From contig NC_061778.1 in the NCBI RefSeq assembly GCF_022458985.1, forward strand, positions 2,435,501 through 2,499,500: 64,000 bases of DNA. The letters are read 5' to 3'. This document shows positions 49,801 through 62,900 of this stretch, piece after piece (positions within the stretch are counted from its first letter, which is position 1; each line of letters opens with the position of its first letter). The stretch is from Mugil cephalus (Eukaryota; Chordata; Actinopteri; Mugiliformes; Mugilidae). Position numbers and translations under genes: made by a program. The notes under the pieces are model-generated. The model was not told where the DNA came from, searched no databases, and worked only from the letters and a program-made list of their open reading frames with translations.

Positions 49801-52800
49801 TCGTCTCTTAACCTTCAACCAAGAGATACAGTCATGCATTGTACTGACATTTGTTCATTGTGGACAAAAAAGTGAACATCGTGCTGCTTTATTCTGAGTT
49901 TATTTATATAATAAGTGGATCAAACCTGGATCAAACCTCTGAGCAAAAGTCTAAGTGTAATAAAACAACACCTTTAATGACAGTTTCCTTTAGATTTAAA
50001 GGTAAAAAAATACGAGTCTGGTAAAACGAAATCAGGATCTGAAACCGATACAGATAAAGATAAAACATATCTACACATAACTGGAACTAATTTAACTCCG
50101 TGGTTCTTAGACGAGACTTTAAAGCTAAAAGTTGTGGTTCTGCTTTTGAAAATGCTGTTTGATTGGTTCATTTTGTGCTAAACAGTTATTTAAATCTTTA
50201 CAGGAGAAATCGGGGCTAAATTAAACCGTCTGTTCATCCATTTCAAGCAAAAACAACAGCTCTGATGAATAATTTCCAGTTTAAAGGAAACTAAACGGTG
50301 CCACCACAAACCACCGACTCGGAATACGAAGCTCAGTTTGTTTTTATTGAGCTGATGTTTGATTGTGTTACATCTGAGCAGGTTTTGTTTTCTGAGGCTG
50401 CAACAGGCTGGTGGTCCACAAAAAGCTTCAGAGGCGGCTGCTCGCTCACAGGGTGATTAACTCTGCTCACAATAAAAGAGATCAGGATTTGTAAGTGTAA
50501 AGCACCACGTGGAGAAAGTCCCTGCAGCATCGCGTCGCACTTATTTGCACCGTGGCCTCTCTTGGTTTTCACGGAGCGGCCGCAACATTTTTCATGTTTC
50601 CCCCAGAGAACGGCCCCTTCAGGGACTTTCCTCTCTCGCTGTTTCATTGGAACCAGAAATCACCTCGGGGAGAACGAGCGTCGGTCTGAGTCAGCAGAGC
50701 GCTGCAGGGTTTCCTGCGCTCACAGCCTGGATCTCTCAGCCGCCTCTCATCCTCAGACGTTTGAGGTCAGAGCCGCTTCGCTCCAACAAAGGCTCCGAAT
50801 CCTGGAGCTTTGAAGAATTAAGCCGGACTCAGACTGAGGGAGCTTTTACAATCCTACCTGCTTTTAAAGTCAGGTTGCGTCACACACTTGCACCTTGAAC
50901 TCGGGGGAAACGCAGAAGGTTAAATAAGTGTTACCGGTTTTAATATCCCATGCTACCTAGCGTTAGCCTCCAGGCTCTCGTTGGTTTTTGTAAAACTACT
51001 CCTCTTCTATAAGTGCTTGTCGCCTGGAGGGTCGCGGAGGGAGGATGCGACCAGTTTAGAGTCACCGCTGAACCCGCAGAGAAGCCACGCAGACACAGGG
51101 AACAGCCGGATCAGAACCCAGAACTAATGCAAACTTCCAGAATCTAAACCCTAAATATAACCAAACAAGAACATAAAACTCCTGCAGACTGAAAGCAGCT
51201 TCAGGAAACTGCAGCGTCCGATGCTGTTTGACTACAACAAAGACTTCCAGCTGAAAAGTGATGTAAAGTTGATGTGAAACTTTAACGTGATCGAGGGAAC
51301 ATAAAGCTGATACATCAAAATGTATAAACTCATCACAGACTCTTTCCTTTGAACAATCTCCATATAATCTAATCAATCTTTTTTCTTCACCTCCCACACA
51401 CACGAGTCTGCAAACGCTCATAAAACAAAACAATATGAAAATATAATGTGATATATACGATAAACACGGACATAAATCTGGTGACGCCTCCACAGAAACA
51501 CCAGCGCCGGCTCATTTGTGTGGATTCATTTCCAGTTTGCTGTACGGAGTCGGTCCTGCTGTGGTCCAGACGTCAGCAGACACACAGACAGATCCACATC
51601 GCTCCGAGAAGCAAAGCTAAACGAGACGCCAGAAATGTGAGGCGGCCATTTATAACTCTGAGCTAACGGCTCCGTCCTGAACGAGCAGACACAAACTGAG
51701 GCGTCTGCTCAGTCTCACTGGAAATCTAAACAAATTTTAAATTTATACTGGAGCTACAGACGCTGCTACACTCAAAGTTACAAACAGTGAAACAGTGAAA
51801 GTCTGTTTTAAACCTCGGAGTGAACCTCTGGCTTCATCAGGTTAACATCAGGAGGGACAGACGTGTCTCCAGAGACAGACTCAGCTTTTTGTTACTAACA
51901 CGTGTTAAAAGCTGCTTTAAAGAACGTGCATTAAAATACATCTGTCTGCACTGAATCATCTTTGCATTATTCAACTACAACATCCACATCTGAGCTACTT
52001 TCAGTGCAGCCAAATAAATGCAGGAGTTGATCCCATAGTTCTTTATTAAACTCATCCTTCTTTGCTTTACACCGGCACAAAGTCATTTTATATAATTTCC
52101 CTAAAACACAGCATCAAAGGTGAAACAACACGGAAGAATTAACAGCAATAAAGGTCGACGGGAACGTGGCCTCAAGTATGTGGGACTTGAACACACCACA
52201 AAGACTAGAACCAAAAAAGAATAAATAAATAACTGTATAAACTATAATTATAATTAAGTAATGACCTAAAGGATATAAATGAATAAAATTCAATTAAAAG
52301 TCAGACTAAAAAGGTAAAAATGATAAAATAAGTTAAAATTAGTCAGAGATAAAATGATGAAATAAATAATTATAAATTATATAAAAATAAATATAAATAT
52401 AAACAAATAAATAAATAAAATTGATAACTAGAATAAAAATAAATAAAAATAATAAATAAATAAAAAATATAAATTAATGAAAAATATTAAAATTCAATTA
52501 ATAACCAGACTAAAAAGATAAAAATAATAGAATAAATAAGTAAAATATAAAATGATAAAATAAATAAAATTCAATAAATAACCAGACTAAAAGCTAAATG
52601 AAATTCAGCTGAAAACAAGACTAAAAAAGGTTGGTTTTTAGTTTTCTTACATTATTCTATTTGTATCTAACCTGTATTTATACGCTGTCCTGCCGCTGTA
52701 ACACGTTAACACTTAATACTCCAAACTACTGTTCAATAAACTCCTAAAGAAGCTCAGAAATAATTAGAGGCTAGAAAGTCTGACATCAAGCCGTACTCCT

Positions 52801-55800
52801 GTCATCATGTTTTATTTATTACGCGTGTTGCACGGTTGAATGTTTTTAGCAGAGCTAACGCTTCTAAATGTTTGGATGTGGATTATTATCTAAAGAAAAT
52901 AATCATCAGATCAACCCAGAAAAAGTTCTCACATGTTGATTTAGTTCGATCAGAACAAATAATCAGATGTTCTTACCTTGACTGAGCAGCAGAGCTGTAA
53001 AAAAAAAAAAAACAAGAGAAGAAAAAGAGTAAGTAACATCCAGGAAATAACGTTTAACTTTACCAAAGATTAAAAAAACTTATTAGATAAGTACGGTGGC
53101 TCAGACAGAACAAAACACGCGAGGATAGAAAACATCTTCATCAATTTGACAACATGTGCATAACAAGAGGAGAAGAAGTGATGAACCTGCTGGGATGCAT
53201 TTATTTTCTCCAGTTTCTCTGTCTACCCATCAGTCGTGTTCAAAATAAGTTTCTTTGTTGTTTGATTTTTATTTTAAAACTTCCCTTTGCTTTTTATGAA
53301 CTAGTATGAAGACACACAAGACGGCAATAAAAATATTTAAACATTTATTCTGAGCCTTTTCATCACATTTGGGAAATATTCTCGCGAGTATTTACATCGC
53401 ACATGTTGTCAAACTTATGAAGACAATTTCTTAAGTTGCACTGCATCAACACCACTCAAACAAATCAGCAACAACCTCTTGTCTCGGAGTTAAAACAAAC
53501 AGAAAGTCTGAATGCTGGAAACAGTGGCTGGTTCCATGTGAACTGATGAATGACTGAACAAAAAAACACAAAACCAAAGGAAAACAACAGCACAGCACCA
53601 ACAAAGAAACACACAAATAAAAAGAAACGGCAGGAAAACACGTTGTTCGTCATAATTTAGGACACACAAGGTGCAGCTGGGATCATAATGACATCATCTG
53701 TTATGTGCGACCGGAGCAGGTTTGATTCGTTCATGTCAGCGTGAGGCTGATGATGAACAACGGACCGTGTCACATGTAAACAGGAAGCGTGGAGAAGCAG
53801 TAGATTTAACTAATTATCTAATACTTAAAATTAAATGTGTATCTCTTGCTTATCAGTAATTCTCTTTTTCCTGTACTTTAGATTTCCCTCCTCTGGATGA
53901 TTTATCCACTCTCCAACTCACCGTTACCTCCTCTCCGAGACAAATTACTCTAGTATTCAATAAACTCCTTGACAATGAAGCCCAAAGTGGGCGGAGACTG
54001 CGGTCGCCATGTTGGATGAGCTTTACTCCGCCCACACTCGGACACATGTGTAGACAGTAGCAAATTAGGCCACGCCCCCATTTGGGTGAAAGCAAACCAC
54101 TGGTGGTGAATACAAATCCCCCCATAGTCAGTGTTTACTTTGTGTTGCTAGAATTTGTCGTTAATCAGGCAGACACATAAATAATGTCGACCGATGATAC
54201 CGACATTACTTGGAAAAATACAGAACCTATGTCCACGTAACCGACCGACCAAGAAATGGATGATCGACCCCACTCAGTTAGCGGGAGGTGTCACGGACAT
54301 TTACTCTGACCTCATTTAATCTCCTGCCATCAATTCATAATCACTCCATGATGTTAAATTAATTAATCTGGACATAAATACATGAAGCATGAAGCTTAGC
54401 CAACGTTAACCCTTTCATTAAAAACACGCTTTACAGAACGTAACTCTGCTCCGACGTCACCTACTGTCATTTCAGTTCAGCATCAACATTTTCAATATTA
54501 CTAACTAACAACGTTTTTGTTTTGTGTAAAGCACCTTGCAATGCATTTTGTATGAAAAGGGCTGTATAAATAAAGTTTGATTTGATTTGAAGAACTGTGA
54601 TGACTGACATTAGCTAACTTTAGCATCATAATTTAAAGTGTTTAAGTGTTTGCTGCACAAATACACATATCGACTATCAGGATCCCACGGCTTTTCCATC
54701 TTTATCCAACCGTTTTGTGGCCTAAAGTTAAATATTTATTCGTTTTTTTTCCCTCTCACTTGAGGAGAGCAGAGAAAATCTCATCGTTTTATCTTTTAAA
54801 TGGTTTAAAGAACAATACACAACACAGCTAAGGGGGCGTGGCCTTTTCAGTGACGTAAGGTTACTGTCTTCCATACTCCAAATATGGGCGTGGGGGTCAT
54901 GTTGGGGCGGAGCTAAAGCAGCCTGGACGTTGAGACCCGCCCACGCAGCTCTCTGCTACCTGTTAGCTCAGGCTACCACCTGTCACTCAAAGCGGAAACA
55001 CCCTTAATTATGCAAAATTTTAAACCTTATTAAAAAATAAACTAATGAGTTGAGACCCGTAAACTATTGAGACCTAAATCGTTTTCGTACCAGGCTGTGA
55101 ACATGTTTAATAATACTGTAAACTCTTTAACAAAGGGCGTCTATGGTTATTTGCTCCTGTTTGGAGCCTCTAGTGGCCACTCGATGAACTGCAGGTTTTT
55201 TTTGCTCTTAACTTCTCAGACTCGGATGTTGTTGCCTGAGAAATATGAGCAGAAATGAAACGTACCTGAGATCCCTCTCTTCAGCCAGCGAGGCTCCTCC
55301 AACACGATGAAGAAGTTTTCGTGTTTTTCATACTCTTCATCGTCTATAATCCTCACCTGCAGAGTCTGACTGCAAACACACACGGACACAAACCCGTCAG
55401 CTGCCGTCCGCATAATGAAGTGAAGCATTTCATCAATAGGCCGTTGGCCATGTTGTCTTTGTTATCGACCCCCCCACCCCACCCTCCTGTTGTCTCCGAC
55501 CAGAACCAGCTGCAGAGTAAATCAGCTGAGTGCACGGAAAGCAACCGAGATCAATGACTGAGTCAGAGATGGGAAACAAGTAAATGAAACAAGAAGAAAA
55601 GGACAAATAAATGTTGTTCTTTGTTCTCATTTTGTTCAAGGAAGCAATAAAAACCTTTCGTGCATCTTTGTCAAATCTAAAATACGCTCAAATATTTGCT
55701 CGCAGCCTGAATGCAGAGATATTTATATAATTTCTCCTGTGCAGTTTTTTGCAGAAACAGAAAATGTTGTAAAGTTCAGTCCACTGAGAACCAGAGAAAA

Positions 55801-58800
55801 GTATGAAGAGATAAAAGAAGACAAGAGAGTCAGACGTCTGGTGTTTACACATGAGAAATAATGTCTTCCTATCGGAGGAGAGAAGGTGAAGGTGAAGCGG
55901 TGATGACAAGACTCTTTAGTGTCTCTGAGGACGACTGGACAGAAATGTCACCACTTAAGGTAAGAGGAATATCTACTCTGACAACAGACGAAGGGGGAGA
56001 GAAGATGGGAGGGGGTGAGGTGTGGAGAGGATGAAAAATAAAGAGAGGGAAGGAAGAGATTCATGCATTCATGAGAGAAGGAGAAAAAAAAAAAGGCAGT
56101 GACAGGCGGACGTCCACAGAGAGAGGAATCTGAAAATCAACGGAGTAAAAGAGACGAGACACGAAAGAGTGAAGGAGGGAGACAGATAGACGGGTGCAAT
56201 CAATGGCTGAGGAGCGACGTGGCGTGAAAGTGACAGGAACGAAGGAGGGAGGTGATTAGAAGAGGTGAACACAAGCAGAAAGGAAGATAATTAAACACTG
56301 GCGGCTGTGAACTGTAGCGAAACGTCGCGTCCCTCCAGGCGATTTATCTAAAAACTACAGTAAACCAACACAGAGAGTCGTATCTGGTTTAACATAAACC
56401 CATTAACAGCTGATTTAACAGTGTCTCCCCTCTTCGTGTGTGATGTAAACATGCAGCTTCTTTTTATAATGTAAACAGCGTCTGTTTTATTTAACCTCCG
56501 GAGACTTCACAGAACCATGGTTACATTCGGTAACTCATGGTTGCAGCGAGTTACTTCATCTTCAGCTCAAACAATCTGAAGAAAAGCAACGATGTGCATC
56601 GATTAACGTGAGTCTGGTCACGACACAAGATTTCTGCAGACACAGAAATGATGGATGCTTGTCAATCAAGGCATCACTTGAGCTGGGTTCCTACGCATTT
56701 GAAATTTAATAAGTAAAAGTTCTCAGTAAAAAAAAGAAACAAATTTATGGCATTTGAGTAAATAGTTGTGTATCATGTAAATAAATTATGGAATTATTCT
56801 GAATATACATGCAAATCATTTCTAGAAGATAAAGGCTGATAGAAATAAGATACATTTTTTAGATATTTATCATTTTATTTCATTTTCCATACTTTTGCAG
56901 ACCTAGAAATCTATAAACTCAAATTCCATACTTGCGTAGGAACCTGGTTGTGATCAAACAGAAGCTGAAAGAGGAGACCAGGCCCAGAGGAGGCAGATAA
57001 AACGATGCTCATGTGCATTAAGGTGAAAAAGACGACAGCGTTGTCAGCAGCAGCAGCAGCAGCTGCTACGTGGTTTGTTAGAGTCTGGACTGTCATTAAT
57101 CAGCAGAGCCGATGTGTTGCTAAGACACTGAGAAATATTTTGTATCGTCACAGAAACACGCTGAGCTGCATCCAGCCGTCCGTCAGCAGCCTCGTCTCAC
57201 CTCAGTCGGAGTCTTTGCATCGGTTCAAAGCTCCTGGAATCAATACCACACATGGAGCAATGAATTCCAGTTCGTCACACAACCACAGGGAGAGACCCGC
57301 CGGCCTCGAAGGTGATTTATTTGACAGCTAATCGTCCGGTGGATTTCAGTTCAATCAGAGAAAAGTAGCTCTGACACCGGCTGTGGAGGCAGAGGTTTAA
57401 TCTCGGACTAATACCACCTTAAAATTTCATCTTAAAATCAAATTACATCTTAAAATCAACCGTATGTCGAGAACCATGAAGCTGCTGCACGAATGCATCC
57501 AAACAATTATTCGATTTGACATGAACATGCGAGAGAAATTAACAAAATATCTGTACATCCTTTCATTGTATTTAACTCTCTATTTCTTGTCCTTATTTAA
57601 CTTTTATTTATCCCGTGTGTGCTGCAGTAGCTGCTGCTGCAAACCCTGAAAGATCCAGTTTATGTGATTCCAAAACTCTTCTGATTCACCATGAACGTCT
57701 GATTCACTGCAGCAGAAGTGGCCGAAACCCAGTCGTAAAGTGAACACGGTGCATCCAAACGCTGCAGAGTAACACTCCAAGTAAGAAACAGACTTATGCT
57801 GCAGACATGTGGGCTCTTGTCTGAGTCTCACAGTCTTGTCAGCCTCCATCTTCATCCTTCTCACTTCTGACTGGAACCGTCTGTGCTGCTCTTTCTTCCC
57901 GAGGCTCCAGCTGCAGACGGTGAAGATGAACTTTGAGCCGAGCTAACGTCGACTCAGGGACTCACACTGCTGTCAGAGTAAAGAGGATCAAACAGTGAAG
58001 GCGTCAACGGAGCCTTAGTCCCATGACCTTTAAGTTGTACCGGACCAACACCCTGAGGTTCACCATCAGTCCTTTCTGACTCAGAACAGCTACAAGCTTC
58101 CACTGCACCAGCGTCCTCATAATTACAGATCTGAGCTCATTTGTTGGGAGTTTGAAATACAAACAGGGCGCTCCTGCACTAATGCCACCTTCCTTTTACC
58201 TCGGAGGGTGGAATTCGGAGCCAGGAACGACGTCACACCCGAGTTATTGTTGTTCCAGTTACAGAAGTTGGAAAACAAGATGGCCGCCTCCATGAAAGCT
58301 CTTTCCATGTCCGAATATAACTTGGTGTGTTCAGTAATTACATTTTTAGTGCAGAGTGAAATTAAAGTATAAAATGCCTCCAGTGTAAAAATTTTAATTG
58401 TTTAATGTAAACGTAGAAAAGATACACTATTAATCACAGTTTGCTACGATGGTGTTTTGCTGTTGTTTTTAGCCGTTGTTAGCATGACATAGCCTTGTAG
58501 TTTCCATATAAAAAAAAATTAAATATACTGTAACAGCATTTCAACGTATTTATGTGGAAAAATCCTGTCTGTACGGCCGATTTAATGAAGCAAAAACTAA
58601 CCAGAAGAGCTAATAAACTGAATATTACAGGAGTTTCTAATTACTGTTTACACACGGGGCGGCCATCTTGGAAACTCAACTCAGGCGTAATGATGATTCT
58701 ACGACTTTCTGAGTAAAAAACATCCGACTTCAGGGACGTTCCAGTTGGAAATTCCAGCTCAGAACTTTTAAGTTCTGACAAATAGAACGGACCATAAACC

Positions 58801-59908
58801 TTCTTTATGGCGCTGGTCCACGAAGAGAAGGATTTACTCAGGTACCACCAAGTCATAAACAACCACAGACTTAATGAGACATCTCCTCTGGTCAGGCTTC
58901 GTGAATAATGGATGGGGGTTGTTGTCTGGCAGGAAAGGTGAGAATAAGTAAGAGGAGAGGTGAGGAGGGCTGAGAGAGGAGTAAAGGTTAATGGGGGAAA
59001 AAACTTCTTTCTGCTTAGAAAGACAAACTCTTCTCTGCAGTAAATCATCCGTTCATTCAGGAGCAAAGGAGCAAAGTATCTGTTTTCCACCTGTTTAACT
59101 GAACGCGATACAAATACTGACCCAGAAACTCTGGAAGAAACCGCCTTAAAAGATCTGCATCAATAAGTTGCTTTTTATTTCCTTTCACTGTCAAGTTTGT
59201 CTTTAAATAATTTATTTGTTGGGGAAAGGCCTTCATAAGTTTATTTTGGAGGCAAAAATAGCTTCATGGCGCGTTATCGCTTCATAAAACTGTCATGACG
59301 ACTGTTTAGAAAACCCAGCGGATATTAGCATTTATCGGAGAAGAGTTGGTTTGTTCAACAACGACGGACGCCCGAGAAAAATATAAACATCTTTATCTGC
59401 AACTATTTATTCACCTGTGACTTATTTGATTGTTGGCCAACCAAAACAATGAGCTAAAAGAGGCTAAAGGGCTGCAAAGAAAATCCTCTGTCGTCTAATA
59501 ATGAGTCAGATTGATGACGCTGATCTGGACTCACGTGGTCTGGTCGTTGGTGAACTCCAGCTCCCCCCGGGCATCCTCGTAGTCCTCTCCATCCTTGGCG
59601 GTGCCGGACTCGGTGTGGTACGGCAGGATGACGGTGCCGCGGGCGCCCGAGTTGCGCACCACCGTCACCTCCATGGTGCCCACGCTCTCGCTCACCCTCA
59701 GCAGCCGCTCGCTGAACGTGAAGATGCCGGCGTGGTCGTCGTCCAGGATGGTCACGGTGGCGACCAGGGGCTCCACCAGGCGGCATTTGGGGGCCGCTCC
59801 GGCCTCGTCGCTTTCGAACATCCCCTCGGCGTCGCCGACTCGGAGGTTCAGCAGGCGGACGAAGAAGTGTTCGTCCTCTTCGAATATGTCGTCGTCGATT
59901 ATGCCGAC
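40828..59908 (-). CDS. slc8a2: slc8a2, sodium/calcium exchanger 2, C-terminal half (7 exons, 457 aa; N-terminus outside)
   Basis: Plasma-membrane Na+/Ca2+ antiporter. Exons: 59535-59908, 55266-55369, 52977-52994, 48442-48566, 43949-44048, 42179-42454, 40828-41204; all phases agree. The first encodes the end of Calx-beta 1 (VGIIDDDIFEEDEHFFVRL) and most of Calx-beta 2 (VTILDDDHAGIFTF, VTVVRNSGARGTV). Next come RIIDDEEYEKHENFF (acidic, exon A-like) with PRWLKRGIS, microexon ALLLSQ, EEEEARRIAEMGKPILGEH, TVDKLIKKTNLALVIGTHSWREQF, then the alpha-2 membrane part (VALGTSIPDTFASKVAA, GNVTGSNAVNVFLGIGVAW) and SLEAYCHISGF. WLKRGISALLL and REERLPSC favour SLC8A2 over SLC8A1/3; fish slc8a4 is the main alternative. 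Upstream membrane exons lie past 64000. Confidence 0.87.
41411..41965. mobile_element. Non-autonomous TIR element in the slc8a2 last intron
   Basis: Left end ...ATCATTATGACCACC (to 41440) and right end GGTCATAATGTTGCGGCTGATC (41939-41960) are imperfect inverted repeats of about 20-30 bp. The 555-bp interior has no transposase. The ends match my memory of a common fish short DNA element; the superfamily is not assigned. Confidence 0.55.
44240..46560. repeat. Tandem repeat array, unit about 150-168 bp, about 13 copies
   Basis: The marker GACACTTGAAAATAAGGGG recurs near 44412, 44619, 44782, 44932, 45100, 45275, 45425, 45593, 45759, 45923, 46086, 46253 and 46402. Spacings cluster at about 150 and 163-168 bp, apart from one of 207 and one of 175. 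Each unit also holds two or three copies of TTAGCTTAGCATAA, so it is built from shorter half-units. It lies in the slc8a2 intron between 44049 and 48441. Confidence 0.9.
47560..48200 (+). mobile_element. Deletion derivative of a Tc1-like transposon
   Basis: Segments match a common fish Tc1-like element in order: ATATCTGTGAGT...CCTCTAGGATTA, TTGCTGCTCATCAGGCGG, GGTTACAAAGC, ACAAATGGAGGA (transposase N-terminal region), then AGTCAAAGTCCAGACCTTAATC (C-terminal DDE region), CTGAACTGAAG, and a terminal CGCAGAAATGTAGAA. The middle of the transposase is missing and no open frame remains. Edges are approximate. It lies just upstream (plus sense) of slc8a2 exon 48442-48566. Confidence 0.75.
52200..52630. 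repeat. AT-rich low-complexity tract with degenerate repeat
   Basis: A/T-rich stretch with recurring AAATAAATAAAATTCAATTAA...ACCAGACTAAAA phrases near 52290, 52490 and 52570, about 80-200 bp apart. No coding capacity. Confidence 0.7.
52977..52994 (-). other. slc8a2: 18-nt microexon of slc8a2 (ALLLSQ)
   Basis: Acceptor TTACAG, 18 nt CTCTGCTGCTCAGTCAAG, donor GTAAGA. It begins in phase 1 and ends in phase 1, so skipping keeps the frame. It encodes the segment equivalent to the ALLL-Q part of mammalian NCX2 after WLKRGIS, corresponding to the small variable exons of NCX genes. Confidence 0.85.
53960..54960. repeat. Possible inverted-repeat element with an L2-like tail inside
   Basis: GGCCACGCCCCCAT near 54070 and its near reverse complement AAGGGGGCGTGGCC near 54831-54844 sit in otherwise similar GC-rich surroundings containing CCGCCCAC-type boxes. 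At 54525-54592 the plus strand reads GTAAAGCACCTTGCAATG...GGGCTGTATAAATAAAG then TTTGATTTGATTTGA, the 3' tail of an L2-type LINE. Boundaries are weak. Confidence 0.45.
56686..56943. mobile_element. MITE of about 258 bp with terminal inverted repeats
   Basis: Begins GGTTCCTACGCATTTGAAATTT and ends with its near reverse complement AAATTCCATACTTGCGTAGGAACC: outer 12 bp perfect, inner part imperfect. The interior is AT-rich and noncoding. It lies in the slc8a2 intron between 55370 and 59534. The superfamily is not assigned. Confidence 0.75.
58100..58800. repeat. Probable fold-back repeat element
   Basis: AACAAGATGGCCGCCTCC near 58274-58291 and GCGGCCATCTTGG near 58661-58673 are inverted, and matching features continue outward (CGACGTCACACCCGAGTT versus CAACTCAGGCGTAATGATG, then GGAATTC-like and AATTCC). 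Similarity is moderate, so it is called tentatively. Confidence 0.4.
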
Positions 59909-62900
59909 CTGGAGACAGAGAAGTTTTCTTTGAGTGATCAGATTAGGTTAAAGATTCTGGGATCTCGGTGCAGAAATGACTGATTAAGACTGAAACAGCA
60001 TTAGAGGAGGAGCTGGGGTGGAGGTGGGTTGCAAAGCATTTTGCAGAGAAAACAGCAAATCATTATAGCATATAGCTTTATAGCATAAGTCATATCTGAA
60101 CTTTTCAGGAAAACAAGAGCAAATTGTTTGTGTTTTTGTAAAGACTAGAAGTTCACAGTAACAGACTGGTGAACCTTTTCTGAAAAAGTGGGGATCACAC
60201 ACATGTGATGAAGGACAACAGGCTACATTAGCCAACTCCCTGAAAAATAAATAAGGGACAGCCGGGCTGTGGACTAGGACAAATAAATCAGTCCTGGCAT
60301 TTTGAACCAGACCAGACTACTACATTCGCACAACACCGGCAATGGACAAAATGATTTTCTTTCATCCTGTCTTTAGCCAACTAGGCTACATAAAAACTGA
60401 CCCAAACTCTCTTTTTCCAGGCCTAAAAATTAGCTTAGCTAGGTGTGTCATTGTCTTTCTCCAACCACACGTTGTCTTTTTGCCGTTCATTTTTCTTTTA
60501 AAGGATTTTCTTTTGGTTTTGCCTCCGGAGGAGAAACGTTAATGTTGCTGCTTGTTGTACCGGCCGCATCAGAGACGTGAGAATCCATCGCATCAGCGGC
60601 GTCATACAAACTGCTTCTTCTTCTGTATTTAATGTTTGTTGTCGTTTCCAAGCAACAGCACCTCGACCAATGAGAAGAGCCAGATAGATTCCATTGGTCA
60701 CAGCTTACGTAAACGACATTTTACCAACTCTAAAACACGGGACAAAGCGCGTTTCCCTTTTCATCTCAATACAGGACGCGCAACTTTGTTTCTAAGTACG
60801 AGATGATTCTGTTTTTCAAGGGACGGTCTGCAAACCTAGGCCACATGATCTGTCGCTGTTCGCTAACGTTGTTTTGATATTCCCGCTACTTCCCGTCGTC
60901 TCCTGGCGCCGTGTCCCGTGTCCTGATCTCACTTCATAGGCTGTTGGTGACATGTGTTTGCAGCGGGGTTGGTAATCAGTTCACACTCCCCGAATGGGTC
61001 CAGATTTGGCTCCAAAAACACTTTAGAATAAGCGTGTTCCCCTCACACACTGACAGATCTTTGTGCCAGGTGACCATGCCGACTGAAAACAACTGGTGCA
61101 GACAGGAAATCATGAGTAAAACCTTGCAAATAATAAGACAAGATGATTGAGATTTACCAATGGACGTCCTGCCTGCATTAATGCTCCACTCAGTATCTGA
61201 CATTTTATGAATTACAGTACGACACCAGCTGCAATCTCTGCTACTCTTAAGTGTTGCTTCTAGCTAATCTCTGCTCACACTGAAATAGCCTGAAGCTCAT
61301 CATGCTGTTGCATTATCATGCGTTAGAGTATAGTTGGTTTGTCCTGCATCAGCTCACTTTCTCTTTATCTGCAAGATGCTCCACTTTATTCATCGGCTAA
61401 TCAGTGACTCTATAAAAATGACCAAAACAATGAGCTAAAAGAGGCTAACGGGCTGCATATTTAAGCGATCATTAATAAAACTGGTCTTTTTATGTTGCAC
61501 TTCCTTCACGGCTGCTTTGTGACCAGCAGCACTGAGACAAGCTGCAGCTTATCGGGGCGGCTGCAGAGACGGAGAGTCTGTGTTTTGGTTGTTATAAATA
61601 TAGTTGAGACACATTAGTTAATAATGTGTCTAACACAAACTAAATGGAGAGGGTGCAGCACTTGTTGGCCTGGAGGAACGTCTGCGTGCAGAGCTGTCAG
61701 ACGTGATAGAAGCTTTCTTGGCTGACGTTAAGAGTCACAACGAGCCGGGGAAAGAGCTCCAGCTGTGCTCACATCTGGTGGCGACATGCAGTCAGAGCGC
61801 GGCCTTTTTCGAGAGGAGGGACGAGGAGTAAATTAATAAAGTGTCACAGCTTCTCTGGTGGTTTTTCTGTATCTGCAGCAGGTTGTTAAATCTGAGGCAT
61901 TAGGCCGGACACACGCAGGGAAAGACTGGATGAAAGATACCAGGAAGAGTTGTTTTAATGGGGAAAGTGCAAGAAAATGAACCCAGTGAAAGACAAACTA
62001 AAAATGGAAAGAGACACAGACAAGGACTGCAGCAGGAAAACCACAAGGGGAAGAAAACCAACAGAAAGAGTGAAAGTAAACCGGATTTCTTCAAGTTAAT
62101 GAGTTAATGAGATGTTTTCATCTTATTTTACAGCAAATGTCTGATAAATAAGACCTGAACATTATTTTTAAAGAACAGAGCAGAAGATAAAGGAAAGAGA
62201 TCTGCATCAAATTCATCATCTTAAATTCTTCAGATCTCATTTACACTGCGCCGACATAATTCATAATGCAGGAGGCTTCTATTCTAAATTTTGGAGGTGG
62301 AATTCTTTGTTTTCAGGAGATTTTCGTTGGTTTTTCTGTTCTGAATTTAAAGTGAATCGACGTCGGCCCTGGCCTGGATGCTGGGGCGTGGTGACCTGAA
62401 TACTGATCAGGAGGCTGAGCGTCCGTCAGCTCCCCGGACGAAAAAAAACAGAAGCTCCGTTTACAGAAAAAGTCACCGACTCCATGAGACCGTTATCATC
62501 CGTTCATCGCGCCACCGCTCGCTAAACGACACCTCGGGGCTCCCAGATCACATTAAGTTAGCGGAGTAATCCAATGAGCCAGATGTGTTCAGACGTCAAC
62601 ACATCCTGGACAGAGGCAGAGGAGAAGAGACTGATCACTGGTTCACTTTTTAAATCAAAACTAATTTTATTAACGTGCACTCACTGATTTTTAGACTCTT
62701 TGGCGACAGAAACCAGTTGTGACATGACGCTAACAGTGTCAGTGGTGTCTCAATGAACTCTTTGTAGCAATATCTGGCTCTTCAGCTGCAAAATGTTGCA
62801 CGGTGTTCACCAGCTATGCTCTAACTACGTCTGTCAGCTGTTGGCAGGTCACGCACGGCGGCTCATTAGAGCGTTTTTCACTGAAACCAGCTGCTGTCTG

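Noticed and set aside
50509-50898. 129-codon frame in an slc8a2 intron
   Set aside because: No family features and no supporting splice or promoter structure.
59501-59983. 160-codon plus-strand frame
   Set aside because: Antisense of the Calx-beta exon at 59535-59908.
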